Positions 10,199-18,968 of a stretch of 42,391 bases of DNA are shown here, piece after piece. The notes under the pieces are model-generated. The model saw only the letters and a list, made by a program, of their open reading frames with translations, was not told the DNA's origin and did not search any database. Made by a program: the position numbers and the translations under genes. The DNA lies in NCBI GenBank assembly GCA_023251775.1, contig JAHEYC010000024.1, forward strand, positions 1 through 42,391, in the 5' to 3' direction. Each line of letters starts with the position of its first letter. Position 1 is the stretch's first letter. The DNA comes from Sphingobacteriaceae bacterium (GTDB lineage Bacteria > Bacteroidota > Bacteroidia > B-17B0 > Aurantibacillaceae).

Positions 10199-12862
10199 AT
10201 GAAAAGAATTTTACTGTGTTCACTTTTTGCAATTTTAAGTTTTAATGTTCAAGCTCAAACTTCGGTTAACTTAAGCTGGGCAAATGCCATGGGCGGTATG
10301 ATCGCCGGGGATGACGTTATGGTAAGGAGTTTTACTGACGCAGCAGGTAATATTTATATTACAGGACAGTTAGCAAACAGTGCTGACATGGATCCGAGCG
10401 CATCAACATTTACGCTTTACGGTAATTACTCATGCTTCCTTGCAAAATATACGGCAGCCGGAACTTTTGTTTGGGCAAAAGGATTTGCAGGAACAGCACA
10501 AAGCGTGGGAAAAGCTGTAGGTGTAGATGGAGCAGGGAACGTTTACTTAACGGGAACACTCAACGGTAGTACCGCTGATATGGATCCAACTGCGTCAAAT
10601 TTTCCTTTGAACGTAAATGGTCCATATGATATGTTCCTTGTCAAATATAATTCTTCGGGCGCGTTCCAGTGGGCGCAAAATATGGGTGGATTATCATCCA
10701 CTGTAAAGCCGGAGTGCATGCAAGTAAATGCGGCAGGAGATATTTTTGTAGGTGGCGCAATAAGTGCAATGGCACCCATTAATTTTAATCCGACCGGGCC
10801 AAGCTATACACTCACAAGTAATTTTGCCGTTGCAGATGCATATGTTGTAAAATACAATAGCGCCGGTTTGATCCAATGGGGATTTAGTATTGGCGGTACA
10901 ATGTCGGATTATGTTTACGATATGGCTATTGATGCGTCAAATAATATTTTTATCGCAGGAACATATCAAACGTATATCAATCTTGATCCGGCTGCGCCAA
11001 CTACTACTGTTCCGTCAAATGGAGCTGAAGATTGTTATCTCGCGAAGTATTCGTCAAATGGTACTTTTATATGGGGAAATGTGGCCGGTCAGGTTTTGAG
11101 CGACGCGTTTTATCGGATCAGTCTTGATGGCGCTGGTAATATTCTTGTTGCGGGATCAATGTGCAGTCCTTTTATGGATATGGATCCTTCGGCGGCAACT
11201 GCAACACTAACTAAAGTTGGAACCGGTACCGATGATTATTTTATTGGAAAATACGCTGCAAGCACCGGCGCATACATATGGGCAAAGAACTCCGGGGGAA
11301 ATGATCTGATACATGCAAAATCGATCACGTCCGATGCGCAAAACAATATTTATATCATGGGCGATTTTAATGATGTTGCAGATTTCGATATCACAGCGGC
11401 ATCGTTCACGCTTGGTGTAACATCAACTTCATACCATGATATGTTCCTCGCAAAATACGATGACACAGGCGCTTTGATCTACGCTAAATCTATTGGCGGC
11501 GCGCCAAGCTCCGACAATTTTGCAAGGGGTGTGCATGTGGATGCCACAAATAATATTGTTCTCACCGGTGCTCACAGTAGTTCGGTAAACGTTGATTTTA
11601 ATGCAACAAATAATTTAAATACATTCGGCGGCAGCGATTTCTTCATCGTAAAATACTCTCAGTGTATTGATGCAGGAACTCCAACCCTTTCGGCTTTTTC
11701 ACAAACAATTTGTGCAAATGGTGTGGCAACATTATCTATCGCAAGTGGTCAATTAAATTCGGCCACCAATTGGGTTTGGTCTACTGTGGTTTGTGGTTCC
11801 GGAACTGTTGGTGTTGGAACAACGCTAACTGTTTCGCCGGTATTTCTTACACAATATTATGTAAGAGGCGAAGGTGGATGTACAAATCCCGGACCATGCG
11901 CAGTTGCAAGCGTTGACGTGGTTCCATCAAAAGGCATCACGGGAACTGTAACAACAGGTGCAGCAATTCCTGTTCCCGGTTTAGTACAATTATTTAGATA
12001 TGAAGGTGCACTTACGAAATGGGATTCGGTAACTTATCAAAATGTGAATGCAACAGGTATTTATTCATTCAATGCAGTAAATTCTGCAAGTTATATCCTT
12101 ATGTGTATCCCTACAGCAACAAATATGGTTAAAACGTACGCACCAAATAATTCAACGTGGAAGAACGCTACTGTTTTTTCGCATAGTTGTTTAGCTGATT
12201 TCAATATTAATATTGATGTTGTTCCAATAACAACCTTAACACCGGGTCCGGGCGTTTTAGCAGGGAAGATAGTAGAAGGAGTAAATTATGGCGGTAAAGG
12301 AACTGCAATATCACCTGGGAATCCAATTGGTGGTTTAACTATCAAGGGAGGAAAAAATCCCGGTGGAGGAATAGTTGCCCAAGGTAAAACAGCAGGCGAT
12401 GGCACTTACACATTATCAGGATTGTCATTATCCGGTGTTGGCGAAACGTATTATGTTTTTGTGGATATTCCGGGAGTAGATACTTCCGGTACGCATTATA
12501 AAGCAATTACGTCGGGAACAACATCCTATGTTGATCTTGATTTTGTGGTTGATTCTGATTATGTGAGACCTATAGATTATACAGCAATTAAAGAATTGAA
12601 TTTAGATGGAGAATTGGTAACGGTTTATCCTAATCCTGCAAAAGACCTGGTGTATATTAAACTGGATGCAAAGAACGAATCAAACATCTCACTTGAATTA
12701 TATGATATGTTTGGCAAGAAAATAATGAGTGAGAATTATTATTCTGTTCAAAATGAATTTAAAACAGGAATTGATGTAGCGAAACTTAGTAGAGGAATTT
12801 ATTTTGTAAAAATAAGATTGAATACAGGCGAAGCTAGGATCAAATTGGTTCTTGCCGAATAA
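10199..12862 (+). CDS. Secreted beta-propeller/Ig-like/carboxypeptidase-regulatory-like protein with T9SS sorting domain (copy 1)
   Basis: 887 residues from the ATG at 10199, which opens a signal peptide (MKRILLCSLF...VQAQ). The frame continues 19 codons upstream, but that part lies in the conserved promoter block, so 10199 is the start. Domains in order: a seven-repeat propeller (DxDP corners such as DMDPSAST, DMDPTASN, NLDPAAPT) to about residue 485; an Ig-like domain with paired Cys (TICANG...VVCGSG...VRGEGGCTNPGPC); two carboxypeptidase-regulatory-like beta domains (KGITGTVTTG... and GVLAGKIVEG...); and a Por sorting domain (VYPNPAKDLVYI...GIYFVKI). Likely a surface or secreted structural protein; ligand unknown. 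The C-terminal third is about 95% identical to the next gene, while the propeller is far more diverged. Confidence 0.87.
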   Translation: MKRILLCSLFAILSFNVQAQTSVNLSWANAMGGMIAGDDVMVRSFTDAAGNIYITGQLANSADMDPSASTFTLYGNYSCFLAKYTAAGTFVWAKGFAGTAQSVGKAVGVDGAGNVYLTGTLNGSTADMDPTASNFPLNVNGPYDMFLVKYNSSGAFQWAQNMGGLSSTVKPECMQVNAAGDIFVGGAISAMAPINFNPTGPSYTLTSNFAVADAYVVKYNSAGLIQWGFSIGGTMSDYVYDMAIDASNNIFIAGTYQTYINLDPAAPTTTVPSNGAEDCYLAKYSSNGTFIWGNVAGQVLSDAFYRISLDGAGNILVAGSMCSPFMDMDPSAATATLTKVGTGTDDYFIGKYAASTGAYIWAKNSGGNDLIHAKSITSDAQNNIYIMGDFNDVADFDITAASFTLGVTSTSYHDMFLAKYDDTGALIYAKSIGGAPSSDNFARGVHVDATNNIVLTGAHSSSVNVDFNATNNLNTFGGSDFFIVKYSQCIDAGTPTLSAFSQTICANGVATLSIASGQLNSATNWVWSTVVCGSGTVGVGTTLTVSPVFLTQYYVRGEGGCTNPGPCAVASVDVVPSKGITGTVTTGAAIPVPGLVQLFRYEGALTKWDSVTYQNVNATGIYSFNAVNSASYILMCIPTATNMVKTYAPNNSTWKNATVFSHSCLADFNINIDVVPITTLTPGPGVLAGKIVEGVNYGGKGTAISPGNPIGGLTIKGGKNPGGGIVAQGKTAGDGTYTLSGLSLSGVGETYYVFVDIPGVDTSGTHYKAITSGTTSYVDLDFVVDSDYVRPIDYTAIKELNLDGELVTVYPNPAKDLVYIKLDAKNESNISLELYDMFGKKIMSENYYSVQNEFKTGIDVAKLSRGIYFVKIRLNTGEARIKLVLAE

Positions 12863-12863
12863 T

Positions 12864-12950
12864 TCATACGTTGATACCGATCACCAGAACATCATCAATT
12901 TGTTCTTAAGACTGTTTCCAATCCACAAAAGGGTTGGAAACTTTTTTTAT
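12864..12950 (-). pseudogene. Relic of the 3' end of the SpoIIE sensor gene
   Basis: The reverse strand translates to VSNPFVDWKQS, stop, EQIDDVLVIGINV, stop. The intact gene at 15755-18949 ends VSNAFADWKQSLEQIDDVLVIGIRV. The match is codon by codon, with a nonsense change (TTA to TAA) in place of Leu and one codon missing near the upstream end. Beyond about 12950 the similarity stops. The fragment sits one base after copy 1 of the duplicated propeller gene, exactly as the intact gene sits after copy 2, so it was carried along in the tandem duplication. It cannot be expressed as a protein but contains the hairpin terminator of copy 1. Confidence 0.85.
12914..12948 (+). terminator. Terminator of propeller copy 1, inside the gene relic
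   Basis: GTTTCCAATCC (12914-12924) pairs with GGGTTGGAAAC (12931-12941) over 11 bp with one G-U pair and the loop ACAAAA, followed by seven T. It is homologous to the hairpin at 15805-15832 but has a longer stem. Confidence 0.85.
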
Positions 12951-13018
12951 CATCTAAAACAATGATTTTAGGTATGAGTAATGTTAAAACCGTCTAAAAG
13001 ATCCTCTTTTGTTGATTC

Positions 13019-13070
13019 TCTTGAGATAATGTTAAATAAACATGGCATAAATTTTATATTTTAGCTTATC
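13019..13070 (+). promoter_or_regulatory. Conserved upstream block of the second large propeller gene
   Basis: Counterpart of the block at 10133-10185: AATGTTAAATAAACA, then CATAAATTTTATATTTT, then TATCAAA. In this copy a TAA interrupts the frame that stays open in copy 1. The block lies 14-65 bases before the ATG at 13084 and probably carries the promoter. The rest of the 221-base gap is the relic, its terminator and AT-rich sequence. Confidence 0.5.
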
Positions 13071-13083
13071 AAAAACTAGTATC

Positions 13084-15753
13084 ATGAGAAGACTTTTATT
13101 TTTATTTTTTGTTGTAGCAATTTGCAGCATTGAATCAAATGCGCAAACATCTGTTGACCTAACTTGGTTAAATGGTTTAGGCTCCAAAAATTCGGGGAAT
13201 GATATTGTAAAGGGATCTTTCGTAGATGCTTCCGGAAATATTTATATAACCGGTCAGATTGCTGATACAACGGATTTTGATCTAACGGCAGCAACTAATA
13301 CGCTTCAAGCGTTGAATCATTGTTTTGTAGCGAAATATAGCAGTGGCGGAACACTTGTTTGGGCAAAAGTATTGAACGGCCTTGGTGTATCTATGGGAAA
13401 TTGTGTGGGAGTTGATGGATCGGGAAATGTTTATTTAAGTGGAAGCTTTAGCGGTGGCAGTATTAATTTTGATCCCTTTGCAACAAATGTGTTGTTGAGT
13501 CCTTCACAAAATGATATGTTCATTGCCAAATATAATTCTTCGGGTGTTTATCAATGGGCATACGGAGTTGGTCAGTTATCAAGTAATGTTACATCGAGAG
13601 CGATGAAAGTTCAGAGTAATGGCGATATTATTGTTGGTGGTAGTTTCAACGCCATTGGTTTAATTGATTTCAATCCCGCTACTCCAAGTTATACAGTGCC
13701 TAATGCTGGCTCCAACGATGGATTTGTTGCCAAGTATAATAATTTAGGTGTATTGCAATGGGCTTTTAATATTGGTGATGTGAGTGGTGATTATGTAACA
13801 GCGGTTGATGCCGACGCAGCCGGGAATGTTTATTTTGCTGGAGATTTTCAAGGAACGCCTGATTTTGACCCAAGTGCCAGCACTTATCCGATCGCTTCAA
13901 CCGGTATGCAAGATTTTTTCTATTGTAAGTTTACAATAACCGGTACGTTAATTTGGGCAAAGAACTTAGGTGGAACTTTAGGAGATGGTGTTAGTCATAT
14001 GAAATTAGATAATTTAGGGAACCTGATCTTAACGGGTTATATGCAAAGCACAGATTTTGATGCCGACCCTTTACCTACTGCGACGGTGACATTAAATAAA
14101 GTAGGTGGAGGATTACAAGATATGTTTGTTGGTAAGTACGATAATTCGAACGGAAATTATTTATGGGCAAAAACCACCGGAAATAGTAATCAAATTTCGG
14201 CAAACGATGTTGCGATCGATGCATTGAACAATGTTTATATAACAGGACAATTTAATGCCACAACTGATTTTGACTTTAGTGCAGCAAATTATACGTTAAC
14301 GCCAACCATCACATCTTTGAATGATGTTTTTTTAGCAAAATACAGTAGTGCAGCAGGGCAATTACTTTTTGCTGATCATTTGGGAGGACCTACTTCACCT
14401 GGTAGCGCAGGTGCCACAATATTTGTTGATAATACAAATAACATTGTGTTAACCGGAACCTACGGTAGTTATATTGATCTTGATTTTTCGGTTGCTTCAA
14501 ATACAGTTACCGCCTATGGGGGAATGGATATTTTCTTTTCTAAATATTCTCAGTGCATAACAGCAGATGCACCAACAGTAGCTGTAACAATGCAAACCAT
14601 GTGCGCTAACAGTGTTGCCACATTATCTATCAGCGGTGGAAATTTGAATTCAGCAACCAATTGGGTTTGGGCAAGTTTAGTTTGCGGATCAGGAACTGTT
14701 GGAGTAGGAACAACCACAACGGTACAACCGGTATTTTTAACGCAATATTTTGTAAGAGGTGAAGGTGGATGTACAAGTCCCGGCCCTTGCGCAAGTGCAA
14801 CGGTTGATGTGGCACCTTTAAAAGGGATCACCGGAACTGTAACTACAGGCGCAGCAATTCCTGTCCCGGGTTTAGTGCAATTATTCAGATATGAAGGAGC
14901 ACTTACAAAATGGGATTCGGTAACGTATCAAAATGTAAATGCAACGGGGATCTATTCGTTCAATGCAGTAAACTCTGCAAGTTATATTATCATGTGCATC
15001 CCAACAGCAACCGACATGGTTAAAACTTACGCGCCCAATAATTCAACATGGAAGAACGCAACTATATTTTCTCATGGTTGTGTAGTTGATTATAATATCA
15101 ATATTGATGTTGTTCCAATTACAACTTTAACACCGGGTCCTGGAGTTTTAGCAGGGAAAATAGTGGAAGGTGTAAATTATGGCGGTAAAGGAACTGCAAT
15201 ATCACCGGGAAATCCAATTGGTGGTTTAACTATCAAAGGCGGTAAAAATCCGGGTGGCGGAATTGTTGCTCAAGGCAAAACAGCAGGCGATGGCACTTAC
15301 ACATTATCAGGATTGTCATTATCCGGTGTTGGCGAAACGTATTATGTTTTTGTGGATATTCCGGGAGTAGATACTGCAGGCACGCATTATAAAGCAATTA
15401 CGTCAGGAACAACATCCTATACCGATCTTGATTTTGTGGTTGATTCTGATTATGTAAGACCAATAGATTATACAGCAATTAAAGAATTGAATTTGGATGG
15501 AGAACTGGTAAAGGTTTATCCTAATCCTGCAAAAGACCTTGTGTATATTAAATTAGATGCAAAGAATGAATCCAACATCTCACTTGAATTATATGATATG
15601 TTTGGAAAGAAAATAATGAGCCAGAATTATTCTTCTGTTCAAAGTGAATTTAAAACAGGGATTGATGTAGCGAAACTTAATAGAGGAATTTATTTTGTAA
15701 AGATAAGATTGAATTCAGGCGAAGCTCGGATCAAGCTTGTGCTTACCGAGTAA
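13084..15753 (+). CDS. Secreted beta-propeller/Ig-like/carboxypeptidase-regulatory-like protein with T9SS sorting domain (copy 2)
   Basis: 889 residues: signal peptide (MRRLLFLFFV...SNAQ), then seven propeller units with (D/N)(F/L)DP-type corners (DFDLTAAT, NFDPFATN, DFNPATPS, DFDPSAST, DFDADPLP, DFDFSAAN, DLDFSVAS). Next come an Ig-like domain with conserved Cys and Trp, two carboxypeptidase-regulatory-like domains and a type A sorting domain ending in IKLVLTE. It is the tandem paralogue of the preceding gene. A run of 99 identical bases (15277-15375 versus 12386-12484) and about 95% protein identity over the last ~310 residues contrast with much weaker similarity in the propeller. Its stop codon is one base from the convergent SpoIIE gene stop, and its terminator lies within that gene. 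Function unknown. Confidence 0.87.
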   Translation: MRRLLFLFFVVAICSIESNAQTSVDLTWLNGLGSKNSGNDIVKGSFVDASGNIYITGQIADTTDFDLTAATNTLQALNHCFVAKYSSGGTLVWAKVLNGLGVSMGNCVGVDGSGNVYLSGSFSGGSINFDPFATNVLLSPSQNDMFIAKYNSSGVYQWAYGVGQLSSNVTSRAMKVQSNGDIIVGGSFNAIGLIDFNPATPSYTVPNAGSNDGFVAKYNNLGVLQWAFNIGDVSGDYVTAVDADAAGNVYFAGDFQGTPDFDPSASTYPIASTGMQDFFYCKFTITGTLIWAKNLGGTLGDGVSHMKLDNLGNLILTGYMQSTDFDADPLPTATVTLNKVGGGLQDMFVGKYDNSNGNYLWAKTTGNSNQISANDVAIDALNNVYITGQFNATTDFDFSAANYTLTPTITSLNDVFLAKYSSAAGQLLFADHLGGPTSPGSAGATIFVDNTNNIVLTGTYGSYIDLDFSVASNTVTAYGGMDIFFSKYSQCITADAPTVAVTMQTMCANSVATLSISGGNLNSATNWVWASLVCGSGTVGVGTTTTVQPVFLTQYFVRGEGGCTSPGPCASATVDVAPLKGITGTVTTGAAIPVPGLVQLFRYEGALTKWDSVTYQNVNATGIYSFNAVNSASYIIMCIPTATDMVKTYAPNNSTWKNATIFSHGCVVDYNINIDVVPITTLTPGPGVLAGKIVEGVNYGGKGTAISPGNPIGGLTIKGGKNPGGGIVAQGKTAGDGTYTLSGLSLSGVGETYYVFVDIPGVDTAGTHYKAITSGTTSYTDLDFVVDSDYVRPIDYTAIKELNLDGELVKVYPNPAKDLVYIKLDAKNESNISLELYDMFGKKIMSQNYSSVQSEFKTGIDVAKLNRGIYFVKIRLNSGEARIKLVLTE

Positions 15754-15754
15754 T

Positions 15755-18700
15755 TTATACTCTTATACCAATCACCAGAACATCATCAATTTGTTCTAAA
15801 GACTGTTTCCAATCTGCAAAAGCATTGGAAACATTTTTTTTCTGAACATCCATAGGCCTATCAATATTTTGTAGTAATAATTTTTGCATATTGGCCAACA
15901 TGAACTTTTTTCCCTTTGGTCCGCCGAACTGATCGGCAAAACCATCGCTGAAAATAAAAATGGTATCTCCTTTTTTTACTTCAATACTGTGATCAACATA
16001 TTCGCGTTTTTCTACTAACTCCAAACCACCAATTGGGAATTTATTTGGTTTTATGATCTCTAATTGATTCCCATTCTCTTTTCTGAATATCCAAAGCGGA
16101 CGATTTGCTCCCGAGTATTTTAATTTATTTGTTTTTTTATCAATAGCGCACAGTGCAATGTCCATACCATCGCGTCGCTCGCTTTCGTGATGATTTTGAT
16201 TGAGCGCAACCTTAACTCCCTTATGTAATTCTAAAAGTATTTTTCCGGGCTCGGAGATATTCCGTTGATTGATTATTTCGTTCAGTAAATTATTTCCAAC
16301 AATACTCATAAATGCACCCGGCACACCATGTCCTGTACAATCGGCCGCTGCAATGAATTGAATATTGTTGTGATCGGAATGCCAGAAAAAATCACCACTT
16401 ACAATATCTTTTGGCTGATACAAAATAAAACAATCCTTTAAAGAAATTTCGGTTTCTCGCAATGATGGCAATAATGCTTCTTGAATATTCTTGGCGTATT
16501 TTATGCTGTCAGTGATCTCAACGTTCTTATTTTGGATCTCCTCTTTTTGTTTTACAACTTCTTTGGTTCGTTCTTCAACTTGTTTCTCAAGTTTTTGTTT
16601 ATCGGCAATAAGTTTTTTGGTTTTGATAGTGTTGTAAGCAAAAATACTGCTAACGCCAACTAAAACACAGATCGTATAGAACCACCAGGTTTGATACCAC
16701 GGTGGTAATATCACAAAACTATAACTAGAAGCTTCTTTGGTCCATAAACCATCGTTATTCATTGCTTGTACCATAAATGTGTATGATCCCGGAGGAAGTG
16801 AAGGATAAGTAACTTCTGTTTTAGAGATCTCGGGTGTCCATGCGTTATCAAGCCCTTCGAGTTTATATTTATACAAAACTTTTTCGGGAGCTATTAAACT
16901 AATGCCAATGTATTTGAATGTGATGTTATTTTTTGAAGAAGGTAATACAAGTTCCTTTGGTAAATAATGAATACTGTCAATTCCTTTAGCATGATCCAAA
17001 ATATCTTCTTGCCCAAAAAATAATTTAATATCAGTGATGTTCAAAACAGGTTCTTTGGTATTAACGGCATCAATATTTGGATCATAGATCTCAAGACCGC
17101 CAACCGTGCCAATTAAAATGCGTCCGTCTTTGGCAATGTGTCCCGCATTTGAATTTGATTCTAAACTTAGCAAGCCATCATCTTTACCAAAATGCTTGAG
17201 TTTAGCTTCGTTAGTATAAAATGCTTTAATGTCTATGATATCTATACCATTATTTGAGCCAATGTATAAATTATCCTTACCATCAATTTGTAAAAAATTA
17301 ATGAAACCGCTGGTATATCCTTGTTTTTTGGAGATGCGAGTTAACGCACTGTAATTATAAAGATAAAGTCCAACAGAAGTACCCAGCCATATATTTTTTC
17401 GCGAGTCCATAACAGCGCAAGATACACGCGAATTGATGAATTTATTTTTATCGTTATACTGAACGATCTTATCTCCTTCGTATTCTACAATTCCATTCTC
17501 TGTTCCAATGAGTATTCGCCCAAATTTATCTTCCGAAATAAATAGGATGAGAATATGAATGCCTTTTCCTCGAACGGAATTTACTTTTGTTTCTTCGGTT
17601 ACAATGCCATCCTTTAAAGTGAAAACCCCTTGGTTAGTACCGATCCATAGTTTATTTTTTGAATCCAAATAAAGAGAACTGATATAACGGTTCTTGATCA
17701 CCGGATCGATTAGCGTGAGAAATTTTCCATTCTCAAAATGGTATAAACCTTCATCTGTCCCAAAATAAATAGTGCCGTCGCTCATTGGTAAAATGGCATT
17801 GATATTATTATCTATTAAACCCGGAGAATTCTTTTCACCTCTTTGATAACTTGTAATTGTTCCGTTCTTTATTTTAGCTAAGCCATGACTATTTAATGCT
17901 AACCATATAGCACCTTCTTTATCCTCCGCAACAGCATTGATATAATTTTCGGCAAGACCGTTCAGCTTTGTGAAATAAATAAATTTATTGGAAAAGAATT
18001 TATATACGCCCGAACCATTAGAACCTATCCAAATATTTTTTTCGCGATCCTGCAACAAGGCAAGAATGGGATTATTTGTTAGACCGTTCTCTGAGTTATA
18101 ATAACCCTTTCTTACTTTACTCGTAAAATCGTAAGAAAAGATACCTTCGGCGAACGTAGAAAAATAAAATTCATCCTCACCTGTTTTTATGATGCTGCTG
18201 AACGAGATATTTCCTTGGGCGGGGATCTCATTTGCAGCCCGAACGTTCATATCCTTATCAACAATGTTCAAACCTGTTTGGGTACCAACCAATACCTCTC
18301 CGTTAGAGCGTTGCGCAAAAGCGAAAACAAAATCATGCGATAAGCCGTTGGCGGAAGAGAGATGTTTGAATGTGCCATTTTTTCGATCATAGAATACTAA
18401 TCCGTTTTGCATGGTACCAAACCAAATATTATCATTCGCATCAATGAACATTGAATAGATAGTACTTGTATTAAGCACTTCATTTTTTGTGAACGCGCTG
18501 ATCTTATTGTTCTCTAAAATAAAAACGCCGTTCTGCGTTCCTATCCATGTTTTGTTGTTGTCGCAAAGTAATTTATAGACCCAGCTGTTGGCAAGACCAT
18601 TCTTCTCATTATAATTTGTGAAATTTAAATTCTTATAAACGCTTATGCCTTTGCTTGTACCAAAAAGTAATTCGTGGTTCGGCGTTTCAACTATTGAAAA

Positions 18701-18949
18701 AACAACATCGTTAATTAAACCGTCGTTAGCCGAGAGTTGATGAAATTTATTACCATCAAATTTTCCCGCACCTCCGCTGTTAGTTCCAAACCACACATAC
18801 CCTTTACTATCTTGAAAAACGGAAAGCACTTGTGATTGCGGTAAACCATGTTCGGTATTATAATTCTTAAAATTATAAGTTTGAGAAAATGAAAAACAGG
18901 AAACTAAAGTAACAAGAGAAGTAGTGAGATATTTTTTTAGCTTGATCAA
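15755..18949 (-). CDS. Membrane sensor: ligand-binding beta-propeller, Y_Y_Y domain, SpoIIE-type phosphatase
   Basis: 1064 residues. A signal peptide ends at FSFSQ. Two-component-type propeller repeats (GLPQSQV, DSKGYVWFGT, DNNIWFGT, REKNIWIGS, SKNKLWIGT) fill residues about 25-640. A Y_Y_Y domain (YKYKLEGLDNAW...LPPGSYTFMVQAMN) lies at about 685-745, a transmembrane helix at about 753-775, a short coiled coil (KQKLEKQVEERTKEV), and a PP2C/SpoIIE phosphatase from about 830 to the end. Its metal-binding acidic residues are visible in IVSGDFFW, AADCTGHG, FSDGFADQ and IDDVLVIG. The layout is that of a hybrid sensor with the histidine kinase replaced by a Ser/Thr phosphatase: periplasmic sensing, cytoplasmic dephosphorylation of an unknown partner, perhaps an anti-sigma-factor antagonist. 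No such partner gene is nearby. Its last codons encode, on the other strand, the terminator of the adjacent propeller gene. Confidence 0.9.
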   Translation of the reverse strand: MIKLKKYLTTSLVTLVSCFSFSQTYNFKNYNTEHGLPQSQVLSVFQDSKGYVWFGTNSGGAGKFDGNKFHQLSANDGLINDVVFSIVETPNHELLFGTSKGISVYKNLNFTNYNEKNGLANSWVYKLLCDNNKTWIGTQNGVFILENNKISAFTKNEVLNTSTIYSMFIDANDNIWFGTMQNGLVFYDRKNGTFKHLSSANGLSHDFVFAFAQRSNGEVLVGTQTGLNIVDKDMNVRAANEIPAQGNISFSSIIKTGEDEFYFSTFAEGIFSYDFTSKVRKGYYNSENGLTNNPILALLQDREKNIWIGSNGSGVYKFFSNKFIYFTKLNGLAENYINAVAEDKEGAIWLALNSHGLAKIKNGTITSYQRGEKNSPGLIDNNINAILPMSDGTIYFGTDEGLYHFENGKFLTLIDPVIKNRYISSLYLDSKNKLWIGTNQGVFTLKDGIVTEETKVNSVRGKGIHILILFISEDKFGRILIGTENGIVEYEGDKIVQYNDKNKFINSRVSCAVMDSRKNIWLGTSVGLYLYNYSALTRISKKQGYTSGFINFLQIDGKDNLYIGSNNGIDIIDIKAFYTNEAKLKHFGKDDGLLSLESNSNAGHIAKDGRILIGTVGGLEIYDPNIDAVNTKEPVLNITDIKLFFGQEDILDHAKGIDSIHYLPKELVLPSSKNNITFKYIGISLIAPEKVLYKYKLEGLDNAWTPEISKTEVTYPSLPPGSYTFMVQAMNNDGLWTKEASSYSFVILPPWYQTWWFYTICVLVGVSSIFAYNTIKTKKLIADKQKLEKQVEERTKEVVKQKEEIQNKNVEITDSIKYAKNIQEALLPSLRETEISLKDCFILYQPKDIVSGDFFWHSDHNNIQFIAAADCTGHGVPGAFMSIVGNNLLNEIINQRNISEPGKILLELHKGVKVALNQNHHESERRDGMDIALCAIDKKTNKLKYSGANRPLWIFRKENGNQLEIIKPNKFPIGGLELVEKREYVDHSIEVKKGDTIFIFSDGFADQFGGPKGKKFMLANMQKLLLQNIDRPMDVQKKNVSNAFADWKQSLEQIDDVLVIGIRV
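15805..15841 (+). terminator. Terminator of propeller copy 2, embedded in the antisense SpoIIE coding sequence
   Basis: GTTTCCAAT (15805-15813) pairs with ATTGGAAAC (15824-15832), a perfect 9-bp stem with a 10-base loop, followed by A and eight T. The hairpin starts about 50 bases after the copy 2 stop and lies wholly within the C-terminal codons of the convergent gene. The homologous hairpin at 12914-12941 supports the function. Confidence 0.75.
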
Positions 18950-18968
18950 TGGGTATTCAAATATAAAC

